A DNA stretch of 64,000 nt from the NCBI GenBank assembly GCA_021773115.1, contig JAJFKS010000003.1:1-64000 (forward strand), given 5' to 3'. Position numbers and translations under genes: made by a program. Shown piece after piece: positions 33,918 to 43,486 of this stretch (the stretch's first letter is position 1; each line of letters starts with the position of its first letter). Under the pieces are notes generated by a model. It searched no databases and had not been told where the DNA came from. It saw only the letters and a list, made by a program, of their open reading frames with translations. This stretch comes from Woeseiaceae bacterium. Lineage in GTDB: Bacteria > Pseudomonadota > Gammaproteobacteria > Steroidobacterales > Woeseiaceae.

Positions 33918-34907
33918 TTACAACCAGGATCCAATTCGTTTCGTTGCCAGAAATGAAGACCAAATCACGAGTTTTATCAGGTCCGCATCAGAATCAGTCA
34001 CCCGTTGGTAGGCTGTGACATCCGCTTCCGAGACTCTTTGAGAATCAAGAGCCGTTCGCAAGGCCAAACGGCCTGCAGGCTGATCTTTGCGCTCTACGTC
34101 GACCACGGCGTCGTCGACCCAGGTTCGATCGATGGGCATCGACTCCCCTTGCCAACGTTGAATCACCTGACTGATTGACTGTTGCGTGGAGTCCGAGATC
34201 AGTTTCGCGACGGACCTCTCGACTGCAAGATCGAAGTTACAGAAGCTGCTTAGAATTATGGGATCGTCCGCTGCCCATGTGAACCGACCTTTGTCGGCTA
34301 CGGTTATGAGTTCTGGACGTGACGCGGTTTGGCTGCCTAGCCTTCGAAGCACGGGACGCGCCATCAACATCGCGAGCTTCTTTAGCCCCGGAATTCTCGG
34401 AATCATCAATGATGAGTCTTCCAGCATGACATTGACCAGTCGATTGACGTAGTGAAAAATTAATGCCACGGCGACAATTTCCGTTCGATTATTGACAAGG
34501 TCAGGCAGATTGAGTTTGGACGCCCCTGGGCTTAATGTACTACGCGCCCACTCGAACAGTGCCCGCTGTTCGGGGTTTGAAATTATTTCCCCGCTATCCA
34601 GACGAATCGCCCTGCCCACATCCTCAAAATTCAGCGCCACGAGACTGCCGTGTGCTTCGAGGCAGTAACTGCAGGCGTTCGCGGCTGAAACGCCGGCCGC
34701 AATAATGTCTTTGTATTCACGTCTATAGGATCCGGAGAAGTACACCGCCTTACTCATGTGCCAGTGGCCGATCAACAATTCTGGATCGCATGCATGCAGC
34801 ATTATTGGGTCCGGGATTGGCCCCGGAAATAGGCTGCTAATCTCGTCAATGGCGGACCTGGCATGGACTGGCAGTACCGCAGGATCAATCGGTTTGACGT
34901 ATTTCAT
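33918..34907 (-). CDS. AhpD-like/carboxymuconolactone decarboxylase family protein
   Basis: 329-aa protein with the AhpD-type redox motif CSYCLEAH near residue 82, preceded by SYRREYKDIIAAGVSAANA. The family contains peroxidase-like and decarboxylase members using CxxC and a nearby His. A long helical C-terminal part (IPRIPGLKKLAMLMARPVLR) extends beyond the domain. It is encoded 9 bp after an ECF sigma factor, a pairing also known for other AhpD-like genes, so it is probably in the sigma factor's regulon. Confidence 0.75.
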   Translation of the reverse strand: MKYVKPIDPAVLPVHARSAIDEISSLFPGPIPDPIMLHACDPELLIGHWHMSKAVYFSGSYRREYKDIIAAGVSAANACSYCLEAHGSLVALNFEDVGRAIRLDSGEIISNPEQRALFEWARSTLSPGASKLNLPDLVNNRTEIVAVALIFHYVNRLVNVMLEDSSLMIPRIPGLKKLAMLMARPVLRRLGSQTASRPELITVADKGRFTWAADDPIILSSFCNFDLAVERSVAKLISDSTQQSISQVIQRWQGESMPIDRTWVDDAVVDVERKDQPAGRLALRTALDSQRVSEADVTAYQRVTDSDADLIKLVIWSSFLATKRIGSWL

Positions 34908-34916
34908 TTAGGGTTC

Positions 34917-36179
34917 TCAAAGATTACTCGCGAGACGTTGTTCGAGATGTTGAATGACTGGTGACGAAGCACCGCTGGCAATCGCAGTGAGGTAGCTCTC
35001 ATTCGCCTCATCGTCGCGGCCCAGCAGTCTCAAAATCTCCGCGCGAGCAATGTGAATCGGCGTATAGCTAGCCATCATTGGGCGCTTCACGAGGCAGTCC
35101 AGACGTTGCAATGATAATTCTGGCTGGCCCGCAAACGCTTGGGCAACGGATGCGTTTATTGCGACGACGGGGGAGTCAGTTATTTGTTCCAAACGGGCGT
35201 AGTAGTTCATGATGGTTTCCCAATCGACTCCGTCCCAAGTAGTAGCAGTTGCATAAATGGATGCAATGCCAGCCTCGAGGTGATATCGAGTGACCTCCGG
35301 ACCTTTCATTGCAGAGCCCAAGTATCTGAGACCCATGTCGATGAGAGCTTTGTCCCATTTCCGATGGTCTTGATCTTCCAACAATACGGGCTTGCCTGTC
35401 GCGTCTTCTCTTGCATCGAATCGCGACGCCTGAAAACACAACAGGGCTGCCAGTGCATTCGCCTCTGGTTTCGTCGTGTGTTTATCGTCGGCCAATTCGC
35501 GCGCCAATCGCAATGCCTCCAGCGCAACATCTCGCCGTATCAGCTCTGCGCCACTTCGTGGCGCGTAACCCAGACTAAACATCAAATAGACCACCATCAA
35601 AACCGCACCCAGTCGCGACTCAATCTCAAAGATAGACGGTGGCTCGGTAAGCGACTTTTCCAGATCTTTGAGTTTCCGTTTACTACGTGACAATCGTTGC
35701 GCCATTGCGCCGGACGTTGAGAGAAAGACGTCGGCGATTTCGCGCGCCGTGAATCCGCTCACAACTCGCAACGTGAGGGCAAGCCGATCAACACCCTCCA
35801 GTGCCGGATGACAACACAAGAAGGTCAATCGAAGTTCGGGATCCTGGATGCGTTCTGGGTCAATCCGAATGTTTTCCTCCGACCGCATTGCGTCCAGTGT
35901 GTCGTCATACACTTGCTCGCGGTTCTCACGCCTCAGTCGATCGATCGCCTTGTTACGAGCCACCTGGGTCAACCACGCCGCCGGATTATCGGGCATGCCC
36001 CGATACGGCCAAATCGACAAGGCGGTCAGGAGTGCCTCCTGGGCGACGTCTTCCGCAAGTTCCAGGTTTTGGCTGCCGAGACGGTTAACGAGGCCCGCGA
36101 TCAGCCGGCCTCGCTCGCGCCTCGTTAGCAAATCAAGTTGGCGGCTGATATCACTGTTTAGACGAGGATTAGTCTTCAC
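34917..36179 (-). CDS. ECF42-type RNA polymerase sigma factor
   Basis: 420-aa extracytoplasmic-function sigma factor with a long C-terminal extension. Region 2: LELAEDVAQEALLTALSIWP, AAWLTQVARNKAIDRLRREN. Region 4: LTLRVVSGFTAREIADVFLS, GAMAQRLSRSKRKLKD. The C-terminal half has TPR-like helices (DVALEALRLARELADDKHTT, EANALAALLCFQASRFDARE) as in the ECF42 group. Such factors have no anti-sigma gene and are linked to DGPF/YCII proteins, exactly as here, where a YCII gene overlaps its start by 11 bp. Confidence 0.92.
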   Translation of the reverse strand: MKTNPRLNSDISRQLDLLTRRERGRLIAGLVNRLGSQNLELAEDVAQEALLTALSIWPYRGMPDNPAAWLTQVARNKAIDRLRRENREQVYDDTLDAMRSEENIRIDPERIQDPELRLTFLCCHPALEGVDRLALTLRVVSGFTAREIADVFLSTSGAMAQRLSRSKRKLKDLEKSLTEPPSIFEIESRLGAVLMVVYLMFSLGYAPRSGAELIRRDVALEALRLARELADDKHTTKPEANALAALLCFQASRFDAREDATGKPVLLEDQDHRKWDKALIDMGLRYLGSAMKGPEVTRYHLEAGIASIYATATTWDGVDWETIMNYYARLEQITDSPVVAINASVAQAFAGQPELSLQRLDCLVKRPMMASYTPIHIARAEILRLLGRDDEANESYLTAIASGASSPVIQHLEQRLASNL

Positions 36180-36522
36180 CTTCGATCTTACGAATTTCGA
36201 TTCTTGAGTTGTGTACCAAATGAGGATGATTCCTGGCCAACTCGATAGCGTCGGTCATTTCCGCGACCTCGACGATCATCAAGCCTCCGAGTATTTCGGG
36301 GAGTTCCGCTAGCGGGCTTTCGTGGACCACTATGCCATCGGTACCGGATGTGACTTCTGTACCAGCCGTAGCTGAGAGTTTGTGTCCACCCGCATAAATG
36401 CCATCCTTGACAGTCTTTTCTACCCAGGCGATGTAGTCCTTCATGACGTTCATGGAATCGTCTTCGCTCAGTTTTGTATATCTGTCGGGTGCGTGGTGTA
36501 GAAGTAATGCGAACTTAGCCAT
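36169..36522 (-). CDS. YCII/DGPF domain protein
   Basis: 117-aa YCII-related protein: MAKFALLLHHAPDRYTKLS, YIAWVEKTVKDGIYAGGHKL, VHESPLAELPEILGGLMIVE, DAIELARNHPHLV. The start at 36,522 has a GGAGG box just ahead. DGPF proteins are the usual neighbours and targets of ECF42 sigma factors, and this one leads the operon; the biochemical role is unknown. Confidence 0.9.
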   Translation of the reverse strand: MAKFALLLHHAPDRYTKLSEDDSMNVMKDYIAWVEKTVKDGIYAGGHKLSATAGTEVTSGTDGIVVHESPLAELPEILGGLMIVEVAEMTDAIELARNHPHLVHNSRIEIRKIEGED

Positions 36523-36697
36523 TGGAACCTCCAGAAAATCCATTGTAATCGAAACGGCATGACACACCTTTCACTATGTGCCATTCATTCATACGACGAT
36601 TCAGAAGCCTGATAATTGACATTAGCGCGCAGGAATTCTTTCCTGTGATCATGAAATTAGAACCAGCTCGAGCCGTCGTTTGATACGACTGAGAGTT

Positions 36698-37573
36698 TTA
36701 GCCCTCAACGATCGTCGGTCCGTCTTCGGATGGTTGACCAGGCATGCTGACCGGTTTCGCAAGACGACTTGTATCGGCACGGAGAGGCGATAGTAGGAGC
36801 GCAATTATGCGTTGCGTTTCTGGGCCACGCAATTCGGCAAGCCCGATCTGCATCGATTGTTGCGGGTTGATCGTCGCTTTGCGAAATGTCCCAAAAATGA
36901 TGTCCCAAAAGGGAAATACCGCACCGAAATTACTGTCTGTCTCTGGCTGAAACGACGAATGATGCACCCGATGCAGACTCGGCGTAACGAACACATAGCA
37001 AAACCAGCGATCGATCCATTTAGGGAGCTGCAGATTTGAGTGCGTGATGACGGTAACCGACGCATCGAGCAGTTCATACAGTAGCAATACCCAGGGTGAC
37101 AAACCAAGAATTGCAACCAGCGGAATGCCGATCAGAGCACTTACCGGAATTTCCAGCGGGTGAAACCTGACGGTGGTGGTAACGTCCATTTCGGTATCGA
37201 GGTGATGTACGCGATGAATCCGCCACAGCCACGGTATCCTGTGATTCAGCCAATGTGTAAATGTCGATATTCCTCCCCGCAACAGCAGCGTTCCGGCGAC
37301 AAGGACCCACACCGGCAATTTGGCTAAATTGAGCAATCCGAAGTTAGTCGATTCAGCCCAAACTGCGGCACCAAAAAAAGATATCGGCACGATCCCCATC
37401 GACAACAATGACAGGACTGTAAGAACTGCGTTTGTGCGCCAGCGGGGCCCGTTGCCGTCAGATTGTCGAAAACCAACAAACCGCTCAGCAATGAAAAGAA
37501 CCGCCATCAGGACCAGGAACAAAAAGGCCTGCAGATCTTCGCCATTTGCGATGAGCCAGGATGAAGTAGTCAT
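36698..37573 (-). CDS. Sterol desaturase/fatty acid hydroxylase family protein
   Basis: 291-aa membrane di-iron enzyme. Hydrophobic segments FLFLVLMAVLFIAERFVGF, LTVLSLLSMGIVPISFFG and others surround the histidine motifs THWLNH, WRIHRVHHLD and LHRVHHSS that hold the iron centre. Family members hydroxylate or desaturate lipids using O2. It is divergent from a MarR regulator and shares a promoter region with three palindromes, so it is probably repressed by it. Confidence 0.9.
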   Translation of the reverse strand: MTTSSWLIANGEDLQAFLFLVLMAVLFIAERFVGFRQSDGNGPRWRTNAVLTVLSLLSMGIVPISFFGAAVWAESTNFGLLNLAKLPVWVLVAGTLLLRGGISTFTHWLNHRIPWLWRIHRVHHLDTEMDVTTTVRFHPLEIPVSALIGIPLVAILGLSPWVLLLYELLDASVTVITHSNLQLPKWIDRWFCYVFVTPSLHRVHHSSFQPETDSNFGAVFPFWDIIFGTFRKATINPQQSMQIGLAELRGPETQRIIALLLSPLRADTSRLAKPVSMPGQPSEDGPTIVEG

Positions 37574-37594
37574 ATTGATGGATCCTCTGTGGAC

Positions 37595-37660
37595 TTGACA
37601 ATGAACATTGTCAATATATACTTGACAATATACCTTGTCAATACGACAATGCTTATTGTC
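37595..37660. promoter_or_regulatory. Three MarR operator palindromes
   Basis: TTGACAAT-GAAC-ATTGTCAA (37,595-37,614), TTGACAATATACCTTGTCAA (37,622-37,641) and GACAAT-GCTT-ATTGTC (37,645-37,660) lie in the 104-bp divergent region. Each has the symmetry of a MarR dimer site. TTGACA and TATAAT-like words inside the sites suggest they overlap the -35 and -10 boxes. Confidence 0.85.
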
Positions 37661-37677
37661 AATTTAAGGATACTCAA

Positions 37678-38097
37678 ATGTCACCCATGAGCCGGCTGAT
37701 TCTGGAAGTGCGAACCTTGTATAACGTCGTCGTTGCCAGGGGTGAGGCACTTCATAAAAATGAGGGCCTTACCTTGGGCATGCGCGCGGTATTGGAATAT
37801 CTACGTTTGAACGGACCGCAAACTGTCCCCGTAATCGCCCGCGCGCGGCGGGTAACGCGCCAGCGAATCCAGGCGCTTGTTGATCAACTTTTAGAGAATG
37901 GACTGGTAACCCGTCGGCAAAACCCGGCCAGCCAGAGGTCCCCTTTGATCGCACTTAGCAAATCTGGAGCCGATACCATTCGACGGTTTCAGCGACGAGA
38001 AGAGGATTTTTTCAAGGACGCGAAAATCAACATCCCGGACCATGAGCTGACGACGCTGACCGACCGGCTTGCCGAAATTCGACAGCACCTCGAATAA
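37678..38097 (+). CDS. MarR-family regulator
   Basis: 139-aa winged-helix regulator: LTLGMRAVLEYLRLNGPQTV, PVIARARRVTRQRIQALVDQ, LLENGLVTRRQNPASQRSPL, IALSKSGADTIRRFQRRE, the MarR layout with dimerisation helices at both ends. The three palindromes directly upstream imply autorepression and control of the divergent desaturase-like gene. Followed 24 bp later by a methyltransferase gene. Confidence 0.9.
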   Translation: MSPMSRLILEVRTLYNVVVARGEALHKNEGLTLGMRAVLEYLRLNGPQTVPVIARARRVTRQRIQALVDQLLENGLVTRRQNPASQRSPLIALSKSGADTIRRFQRREEDFFKDAKINIPDHELTTLTDRLAEIRQHLE

Positions 38098-38121
38098 CAC
38101 TCAGAGGCTGGAAAATATCAA

Positions 38122-38769
38122 ATGAAACAACGGTTAATAAGGCTTTTGGTGCGTCAGTTCGGGCACCCGACGGGGCTTCTCGGCAAGATTGCAGGCTGGA
38201 TCATGGCAGCACGGCCATCGAATCGTAAACGAAATAGCTGGACGATTGAGCTGCTCCATATTGGCCCGGACGATCGAGTGCTCGAAATCGGCTATGGACC
38301 AGGTCTCGCTCTTGCCGATGCAGCGCGTCTGGTAACGTCGGGGAAAATTGTTGGGATTGACCATTCGCACATGATGTTCAACGCGGCCACAGTACGAAAT
38401 CGCCATGCAATCGGCGAAGGTCGTATGGAACTTAAGAATGGCAGGGTCGAGGACATTGATGTCTTACTTGATCCAAAGTTGTTTTCTTCGTTCGACCATA
38501 TCTACGCCGTTAATGTCGCCATGTTTTGGCAGGATTTAGCATCGACGCTCAAAACATTGACGGCAAGACTTGTGCCGTCAGGCCAAATCGCGCTGACTTT
38601 TCAGCCGCGTACCAAGGGGGCCACAGATAAGACCGCGCTTCGTGCAGCAAATGATATTCGTGACGCTATGAAGACTGCAGGACTGGCCAACGTTAAGATT
38701 GAAACTTTGAAGGACCTGTCTCCAATGGCTGTCTGCGTTATTGGCAGAAAAAGGAATGCCAAATGCTAA
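38122..38769 (+). CDS. SAM-dependent methyltransferase
   Basis: 215-aa class I methyltransferase: motif I VLEIGYGPGLALADAA, motif II GKIVGIDHSHMM, and NGRVEDIDVLLDP. Substrate not evident; possibly a lipid or small molecule given the neighbour desaturase-like gene. Likely co-transcribed with marR. Confidence 0.85.
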   Translation: MKQRLIRLLVRQFGHPTGLLGKIAGWIMAARPSNRKRNSWTIELLHIGPDDRVLEIGYGPGLALADAARLVTSGKIVGIDHSHMMFNAATVRNRHAIGEGRMELKNGRVEDIDVLLDPKLFSSFDHIYAVNVAMFWQDLASTLKTLTARLVPSGQIALTFQPRTKGATDKTALRAANDIRDAMKTAGLANVKIETLKDLSPMAVCVIGRKRNAKC

Positions 38770-38904
38770 GCCCTGGTGCGGAAGCCCGGCGAAGCGGAGA
38801 AAACATCTTCTAGCGGTCTACTTTTTACACATCGCGCATTCAGTCCCCGCTTGCGAGAACGAAAGCGCTCAAAACCATTCCAACCTGCTTCTCGCACGCA
38901 ACGG

Positions 38905-41610
38905 TCACACGACAGAATCAGGCGGTTGCGCGCCGGGTAAGCGCACAGGCAGACTGAATGTGAACACCGAGCCATTGCCCGGTTGACTGCGAACCGTCAG
39001 CTCGCCGCCGAGCAGCTCTGCGATTCGCCGGCTGATGGCGAGACCCAACCCTGTTCCCTGATATTTTCGGAACGTTGAAGCATCTGCCTGCATGAACGGC
39101 TCGAACAGTCGCCGCACTTCGTCTTCGCTCATGCCGATGCCGGTATCGTGCACCGTAAAAATAAGCGTATCCCTGTTCTGCTTGCCGGACTGTCGGCTGG
39201 AATTGAGGTCTATCCGGCCGTCGCTCGTGAACTTGGCGGCGTTGCTCAGCAAGTTGAACAATACCTGCCGCAACCGCGTTGGATCGGTAAACGCATCACC
39301 AATGTCCTGTCGGCAGTCCACGTGCAGCACATTGCCATTCTTGTCCGTCAGGGGCGCCACCGTCACGGCGACATCCTCGACCAGCGCCGCCACCGAAAAC
39401 CGCTCGGGCGCCAGCTCGATTTTGCCAGCCTCGATTTTGGACAGATTCAGAATGTCATCGATCAGGCTCGCCAGGTGCAGCCCGGCAGTCCGGATCTTTT
39501 TCAGGTCTTCGTGCGTTTCTACGCTCAAGTCCGGGGAGCTGTCCTCGGTCAGCATTTCGGCATAGCCGATGATTGCGTTCAGCGGCGTGCGCAACTCATG
39601 ACTCATGTTGGCAAGGAACAGCGACTTCGCCAGGTTGGCCTCTTCCGCCACGGCTTTTTCTCGCAACGCGACTTCCTTCTGCAGCCGGTCGCTGATATCT
39701 CGGAACATGCCCAGCAAGTAGCGCTTGCCGCTGATTTCGATCGGCGTGCCGATGACTTCGGCATCGAACAGGCTGCCGTCCTTGCGGAGCACGCTCACTT
39801 TTTTCGCCTCCACTCTGTTGCCGGTCGCCGCCGCCTTGAAGAGTTCCACTGACCTGGGCAGTTCATTGGCCGGATGGATGTGCCTCATGCTGATGTTGGA
39901 CACCTCTTCGGCCTCGTAGCCGAGCATTTCACAAAAGCGTGGATTGGCGTCGCTCAATTGTCCGGAATCCGGATCGGCGAGCACGATGCCGTCCATCGCG
40001 CCTTGAAAAATGGCACGAAATTTCTCTTCGCTTTCAATCAGCGCTTTCTTGGCCAGTCTGCGCTCGGTGATGTCCTCCTTGATGGCAATAAAATGCGTGA
40101 TTGTGCCGTCATCGCCGCGCAACGGCGTGATGGTCGATTCTTCGTGCCCCAGGCGGCCGTCCTTGTAGCGGTTGACAATCTCGCCGCGCCATACCGATCC
40201 GCCGAGTATCGTCTCGTACATCTGCCGATAGAATTCGGCATCATGCACGCCCGAATTCAGCAGACGCGGGTTCTTGCCGATCACTTCGTCGGCGGTATAC
40301 CCGGTCAGGCTCGTGAAGGCCCTGTTGACCCAGCAAATGATACCGTCCTGATCCGTAATGATGACGGTGTTCGCGGCCGCTTCCAGCGCCGCGCTCCGTA
40401 GGCCCAATTCGGCCTCGGCGAGCCTGCGCTCCGTGACATCGCTCATAAGTAACAGCAGGTGCATCTTGCCTTTGCTTTCGAAGCGGCTGAACCTGCACCG
40501 CAGCGATACTTCGCGCACGAAGGTCGTTACGAAATGCGTTTCGAGTTCCCGGGACCGGCCGTCAGCCAGGGTCTTTTCCGCCGCCGCAAGCAACCCGGAT
40601 GCCTTCCAGGACTGGATGTGATGGAAATTCATTGAGCGAGCCTGTTGTACAGTGCCGCCGATGATTCTTGCCGCCGCTTTGTTGGCCAGCACACAGGGAC
40701 CATCTGCCCGGTAGGCAAGGATACCCAGGTTGGTCGCGCCAACGAGCTTCTGATTGAGGTCGAGCAAATCGTGCAGACGCTCCTCGACCTGCCGGCGATC
40801 GGTGATACCCGCAGTAAGCCGGTCTGCCATTGTATCGAACGCGGCGCCGACGATTGCCAGTTCGTCGTGACCCGGCAGGCGGGCACGAGCCTCCAGGTCT
40901 CCCTCGGAAAAACGTCGGGTGACGCTGATCAGACTTTGGACACGGCGGTTGAAAAGAAAATGCAGCAAAATTGCGAGCAAGCCCGCTAAGATGATTGAGG
41001 CTGCGCCGAGTGTGACGGCATTGCGGGTCAGCTCCGATTGTGGCCCGGCTTTCTCGCTTGCCAGTGAGCGTTGCAATATCAACAATCCCCGCCGCTCCGG
41101 GTGCAGTTGGTCCAGTTCCGGCACAAGCAGGATGGGAAAGACGGCCCTGATCTCGTTTTCGCCGAGCAACTCCACGCGTCCCTGTGCGCCACGCGCGATC
41201 GTGCGTAGTGTTTCGGGGTTCTGCTCGATGCCTTCGGTACCACCGTGTAACAGGTCCGCGGCCTGGCTACCGATGTCGGCAATGCGATTGGCGGCAATTA
41301 CCGTGCCTTCGTCGTCGATCAGCAGCGCCAGATCGAGATTCGGATCCGTGCCGAGCGCCGATACTTCGGCCTGTACCCGGGCCATGTCACCGATACTGGC
41401 CAGATAGCCGAGCGTGTCCTGCAGCCGCACCATGCGCTGCAACAGGCGTTCACTTGCCTCCGCCTCGACCCGGTGACTCGTATCGCGCTTGGCTAGCAGC
41501 AGACTGCCGACCACCAATAGCAAAGAGAAAAAGACAAGCAGCAGCGGCACGACAACCCGGATCGGGAAACGGTGCAGTATCGCCGGGGCGGGTCGCATGG
41601 CCCGGTTCAA
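38905..41610 (-). CDS. Membrane PAS sensor histidine kinase
   Basis: 901-aa sensor. N-terminal membrane segment (VVVPLLLVFFSLLLVVGSLL), a periplasmic region of about 150 residues, a second segment (ASIILAGLLAILLHFLF), HAMP, then three PAS-type domains (NTVIITDQDGIICWVNRAFT and others, each ended by an IKEDITERR/FRDISDR-like PAC). The HisKA H-box MSHELRTPLNAI and a HATPase with NLLSNAAKF, DTGIGMSEDE and GTGLGLAISR follow. No receiver domain. No response regulator is adjacent, so its partner is unknown. Confidence 0.93.
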   Translation of the reverse strand: MNRAMRPAPAILHRFPIRVVVPLLLVFFSLLLVVGSLLLAKRDTSHRVEAEASERLLQRMVRLQDTLGYLASIGDMARVQAEVSALGTDPNLDLALLIDDEGTVIAANRIADIGSQAADLLHGGTEGIEQNPETLRTIARGAQGRVELLGENEIRAVFPILLVPELDQLHPERRGLLILQRSLASEKAGPQSELTRNAVTLGAASIILAGLLAILLHFLFNRRVQSLISVTRRFSEGDLEARARLPGHDELAIVGAAFDTMADRLTAGITDRRQVEERLHDLLDLNQKLVGATNLGILAYRADGPCVLANKAAARIIGGTVQQARSMNFHHIQSWKASGLLAAAEKTLADGRSRELETHFVTTFVREVSLRCRFSRFESKGKMHLLLLMSDVTERRLAEAELGLRSAALEAAANTVIITDQDGIICWVNRAFTSLTGYTADEVIGKNPRLLNSGVHDAEFYRQMYETILGGSVWRGEIVNRYKDGRLGHEESTITPLRGDDGTITHFIAIKEDITERRLAKKALIESEEKFRAIFQGAMDGIVLADPDSGQLSDANPRFCEMLGYEAEEVSNISMRHIHPANELPRSVELFKAAATGNRVEAKKVSVLRKDGSLFDAEVIGTPIEISGKRYLLGMFRDISDRLQKEVALREKAVAEEANLAKSLFLANMSHELRTPLNAIIGYAEMLTEDSSPDLSVETHEDLKKIRTAGLHLASLIDDILNLSKIEAGKIELAPERFSVAALVEDVAVTVAPLTDKNGNVLHVDCRQDIGDAFTDPTRLRQVLFNLLSNAAKFTSDGRIDLNSSRQSGKQNRDTLIFTVHDTGIGMSEDEVRRLFEPFMQADASTFRKYQGTGLGLAISRRIAELLGGELTVRSQPGNGSVFTFSLPVRLPGAQPPDSVV

Positions 41611-41620
41611 AATCCGGGGT

Positions 41621-41893
41621 TCAATCGTAGCACGGGGTTTGCAGACAAGAGACGAGCAGCTTCGCTGAGCCCACGTATTGATTTACCAACAGGGCTTCAT
41701 CGAGCGTCATTGGTGAGGCTTGGATGACCTTGTTGCGATATGTCTGGACTACCTGCGGCATGGACGTGAATTCCACAAGGTGGACGGCGTCGGACCAGAA
41801 ATATCCCACCTCCCTGGCCAGGTAGAGGGGCTCATAAACCGGAAGTAAGCAGGGCGCGATCAGTAAGTAAATAATACGATAAGTATATGCCAT
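41621..41893 (-). CDS. Small hypothetical, possibly exported
   Basis: 90-aa frame (ATG at 41,893) with a hydrophobic start (TYRIIYLLIAPCLLPVYEPL) and a C-terminal CLQTPC pair. Its end is 10 bp ahead of the sensor kinase start, so the two may be co-transcribed. No family recognised. A longer frame upstream to 42,004 is unlikely. Confidence 0.4.
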   Translation of the reverse strand: MAYTYRIIYLLIAPCLLPVYEPLYLAREVGYFWSDAVHLVEFTSMPQVVQTYRNKVIQASPMTLDEALLVNQYVGSAKLLVSCLQTPCYD

Positions 41894-42558
41894 GGCGTTG
41901 CTTTTTCCCACATATGGACCAGTTTTGCAACGACCTCCAACGTCTCGGCGGACTGTGTCTGCCAGGCAGGTTGAGCACTGATGCAAGGGACGTCTCATAT
42001 TCAATCCGTAGTTGGCGCACTTATTATTCGTCGGCTTCTTGCTGAGAATATTGGTGCTTAGCAGCCTTTGCCATACGATCCAATATTAGTGACGCGTTGC
42101 GATCTCGATTTCCTCTCTCGAACCTTTTTTCGAATCGTCCCGAGGCCGCCGAATAGCCAAAATCCTAGAGTATTACAGGGACAGTTAAAGCGATTAAGAG
42201 AGAAACCCTGCGACGACTTCCAGGCCGCAAGCGCAACCGCAACTTGAGCTGACTTCCAGTTCTAATAGATAGGCATGAAACCATAAAACATTGTTCTTAA
42301 AGGGTTTTATTGGCTTCGATTAGGTACATTATCATAAACAATAATAGTTGGCTGCAATCAATATGCCACTATTCAGTGCCGTTGTTTCCTCAGCGCTTCC
42401 ACAAAAGATTCGGCGTCGGCCTGGCGGCGTGTTGGAAAAGCATAGCGATGAAGGCCTACGCATTCGCCTAAGCACAAACAGCGTCATGATGAACTGCGCC
42501 TCATCAAGTCGATCGTACTGCAGAAGAAAACAACATACGGCCGCACAGTCCCATTATA
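41894..42558. other. 660-bp gap, no gene
   Basis: AT-rich stretch with stop codons in all frames and no recognised gene, repeat or strong hairpin. It probably holds the promoters of the flanking units. Confidence 0.5.
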
Positions 42559-43434
42559 GTGGCCATGATGAACGCGCGATTTGACATTCACAGCGCCAGC
42601 TCCTATGAAGGCGATGGGCGAACAAACGAGGACTTCCTGGGATGGACCGAAACGGCCGCTTGGGTTCTCGATGGGGCAACTGGCGTTTCGAGAGAAACGC
42701 TGCCCTATTCGAGCGATGCACATTGGTTTGTTAGAACCTTTAGCGAGTCGCTTCACCGTAACCTCATCATGAACCCGAGTGCTGCGGCGGTTGACGTTCT
42801 TAATCAGTCGATTGCGACAACCCGCGAGCGATACGAAGAGATAACCGGCAGCGACACATCAACCGCACAAGGCCTGCCTTCTGCCGCGTTCGTCATGATC
42901 AGGATTTTGGACAAGGGCCTTGAGATAACGTCATTGGGAGACTGCAAAGCACTCTTTCAGGACGATGAAGGAGTGGTACAGACGTTCTACGATCCATCGC
43001 TCGAGCCGTTCGAGAACCGTACGCTGTCAGCACTGCAGTCACTGCGCCGCCAATGCCCGGACTCCATGCAGCATGAGCTTATTGATAAGCTCAAGCCCAC
43101 CATTCGCGAAAACCGAAAATTGATGAATAAGCCCGGCGGCTACCGAGTTCTGAGCTTGGCCAATATTGACGAAGAAAGTTTCGAAACGAAAACGATCAGC
43201 CTACAAGCTGACTCACTTATTGTGTTAGCTAGTGACGGATTCTTGCGCTACGTGGAGGTGTTTGAGCAATGCGATTATGAGGTTCTCTATAGAAAGCTTT
43301 GGGACGATCACCCAGGATCCATTGTTAAGTCGATAAGGGAACTGGAGTCAGAAGATCCCGATTGTTCAACATATTTGCGCGTCAAGAAATCAGACGACGC
43401 GACGTGCCTGGTTGTCAAGACGACCTCATGCTGA
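42559..43434 (+). CDS. PP2C-type serine/threonine phosphatase
   Basis: 291-aa PP2C-like metal-dependent phosphatase. Asp/Glu metal ligand regions visible: EGDGRTNEDFLGW near residue 17, WVLDGATGVS near residue 36, ITSLGDCKALF, VLASDGFLRY and SDDATCLVV at the end. The core is stand-alone, with no sensor domain. Its partner kinase is not in the window. Confidence 0.82.
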   Translation: MAMMNARFDIHSASSYEGDGRTNEDFLGWTETAAWVLDGATGVSRETLPYSSDAHWFVRTFSESLHRNLIMNPSAAAVDVLNQSIATTRERYEEITGSDTSTAQGLPSAAFVMIRILDKGLEITSLGDCKALFQDDEGVVQTFYDPSLEPFENRTLSALQSLRRQCPDSMQHELIDKLKPTIRENRKLMNKPGGYRVLSLANIDEESFETKTISLQADSLIVLASDGFLRYVEVFEQCDYEVLYRKLWDDHPGSIVKSIRELESEDPDCSTYLRVKKSDDATCLVVKTTSC

Positions 43435-43486
43435 CGAGGCACTTTGACCGTAAAGCCATCGCGTCAGAACATGCACTTCGGACCCC

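Noticed and set aside
38905..41610. Hybrid kinase with receiver domain
   Set aside because: The protein ends shortly after the HATPase; no receiver-domain sequence is present.
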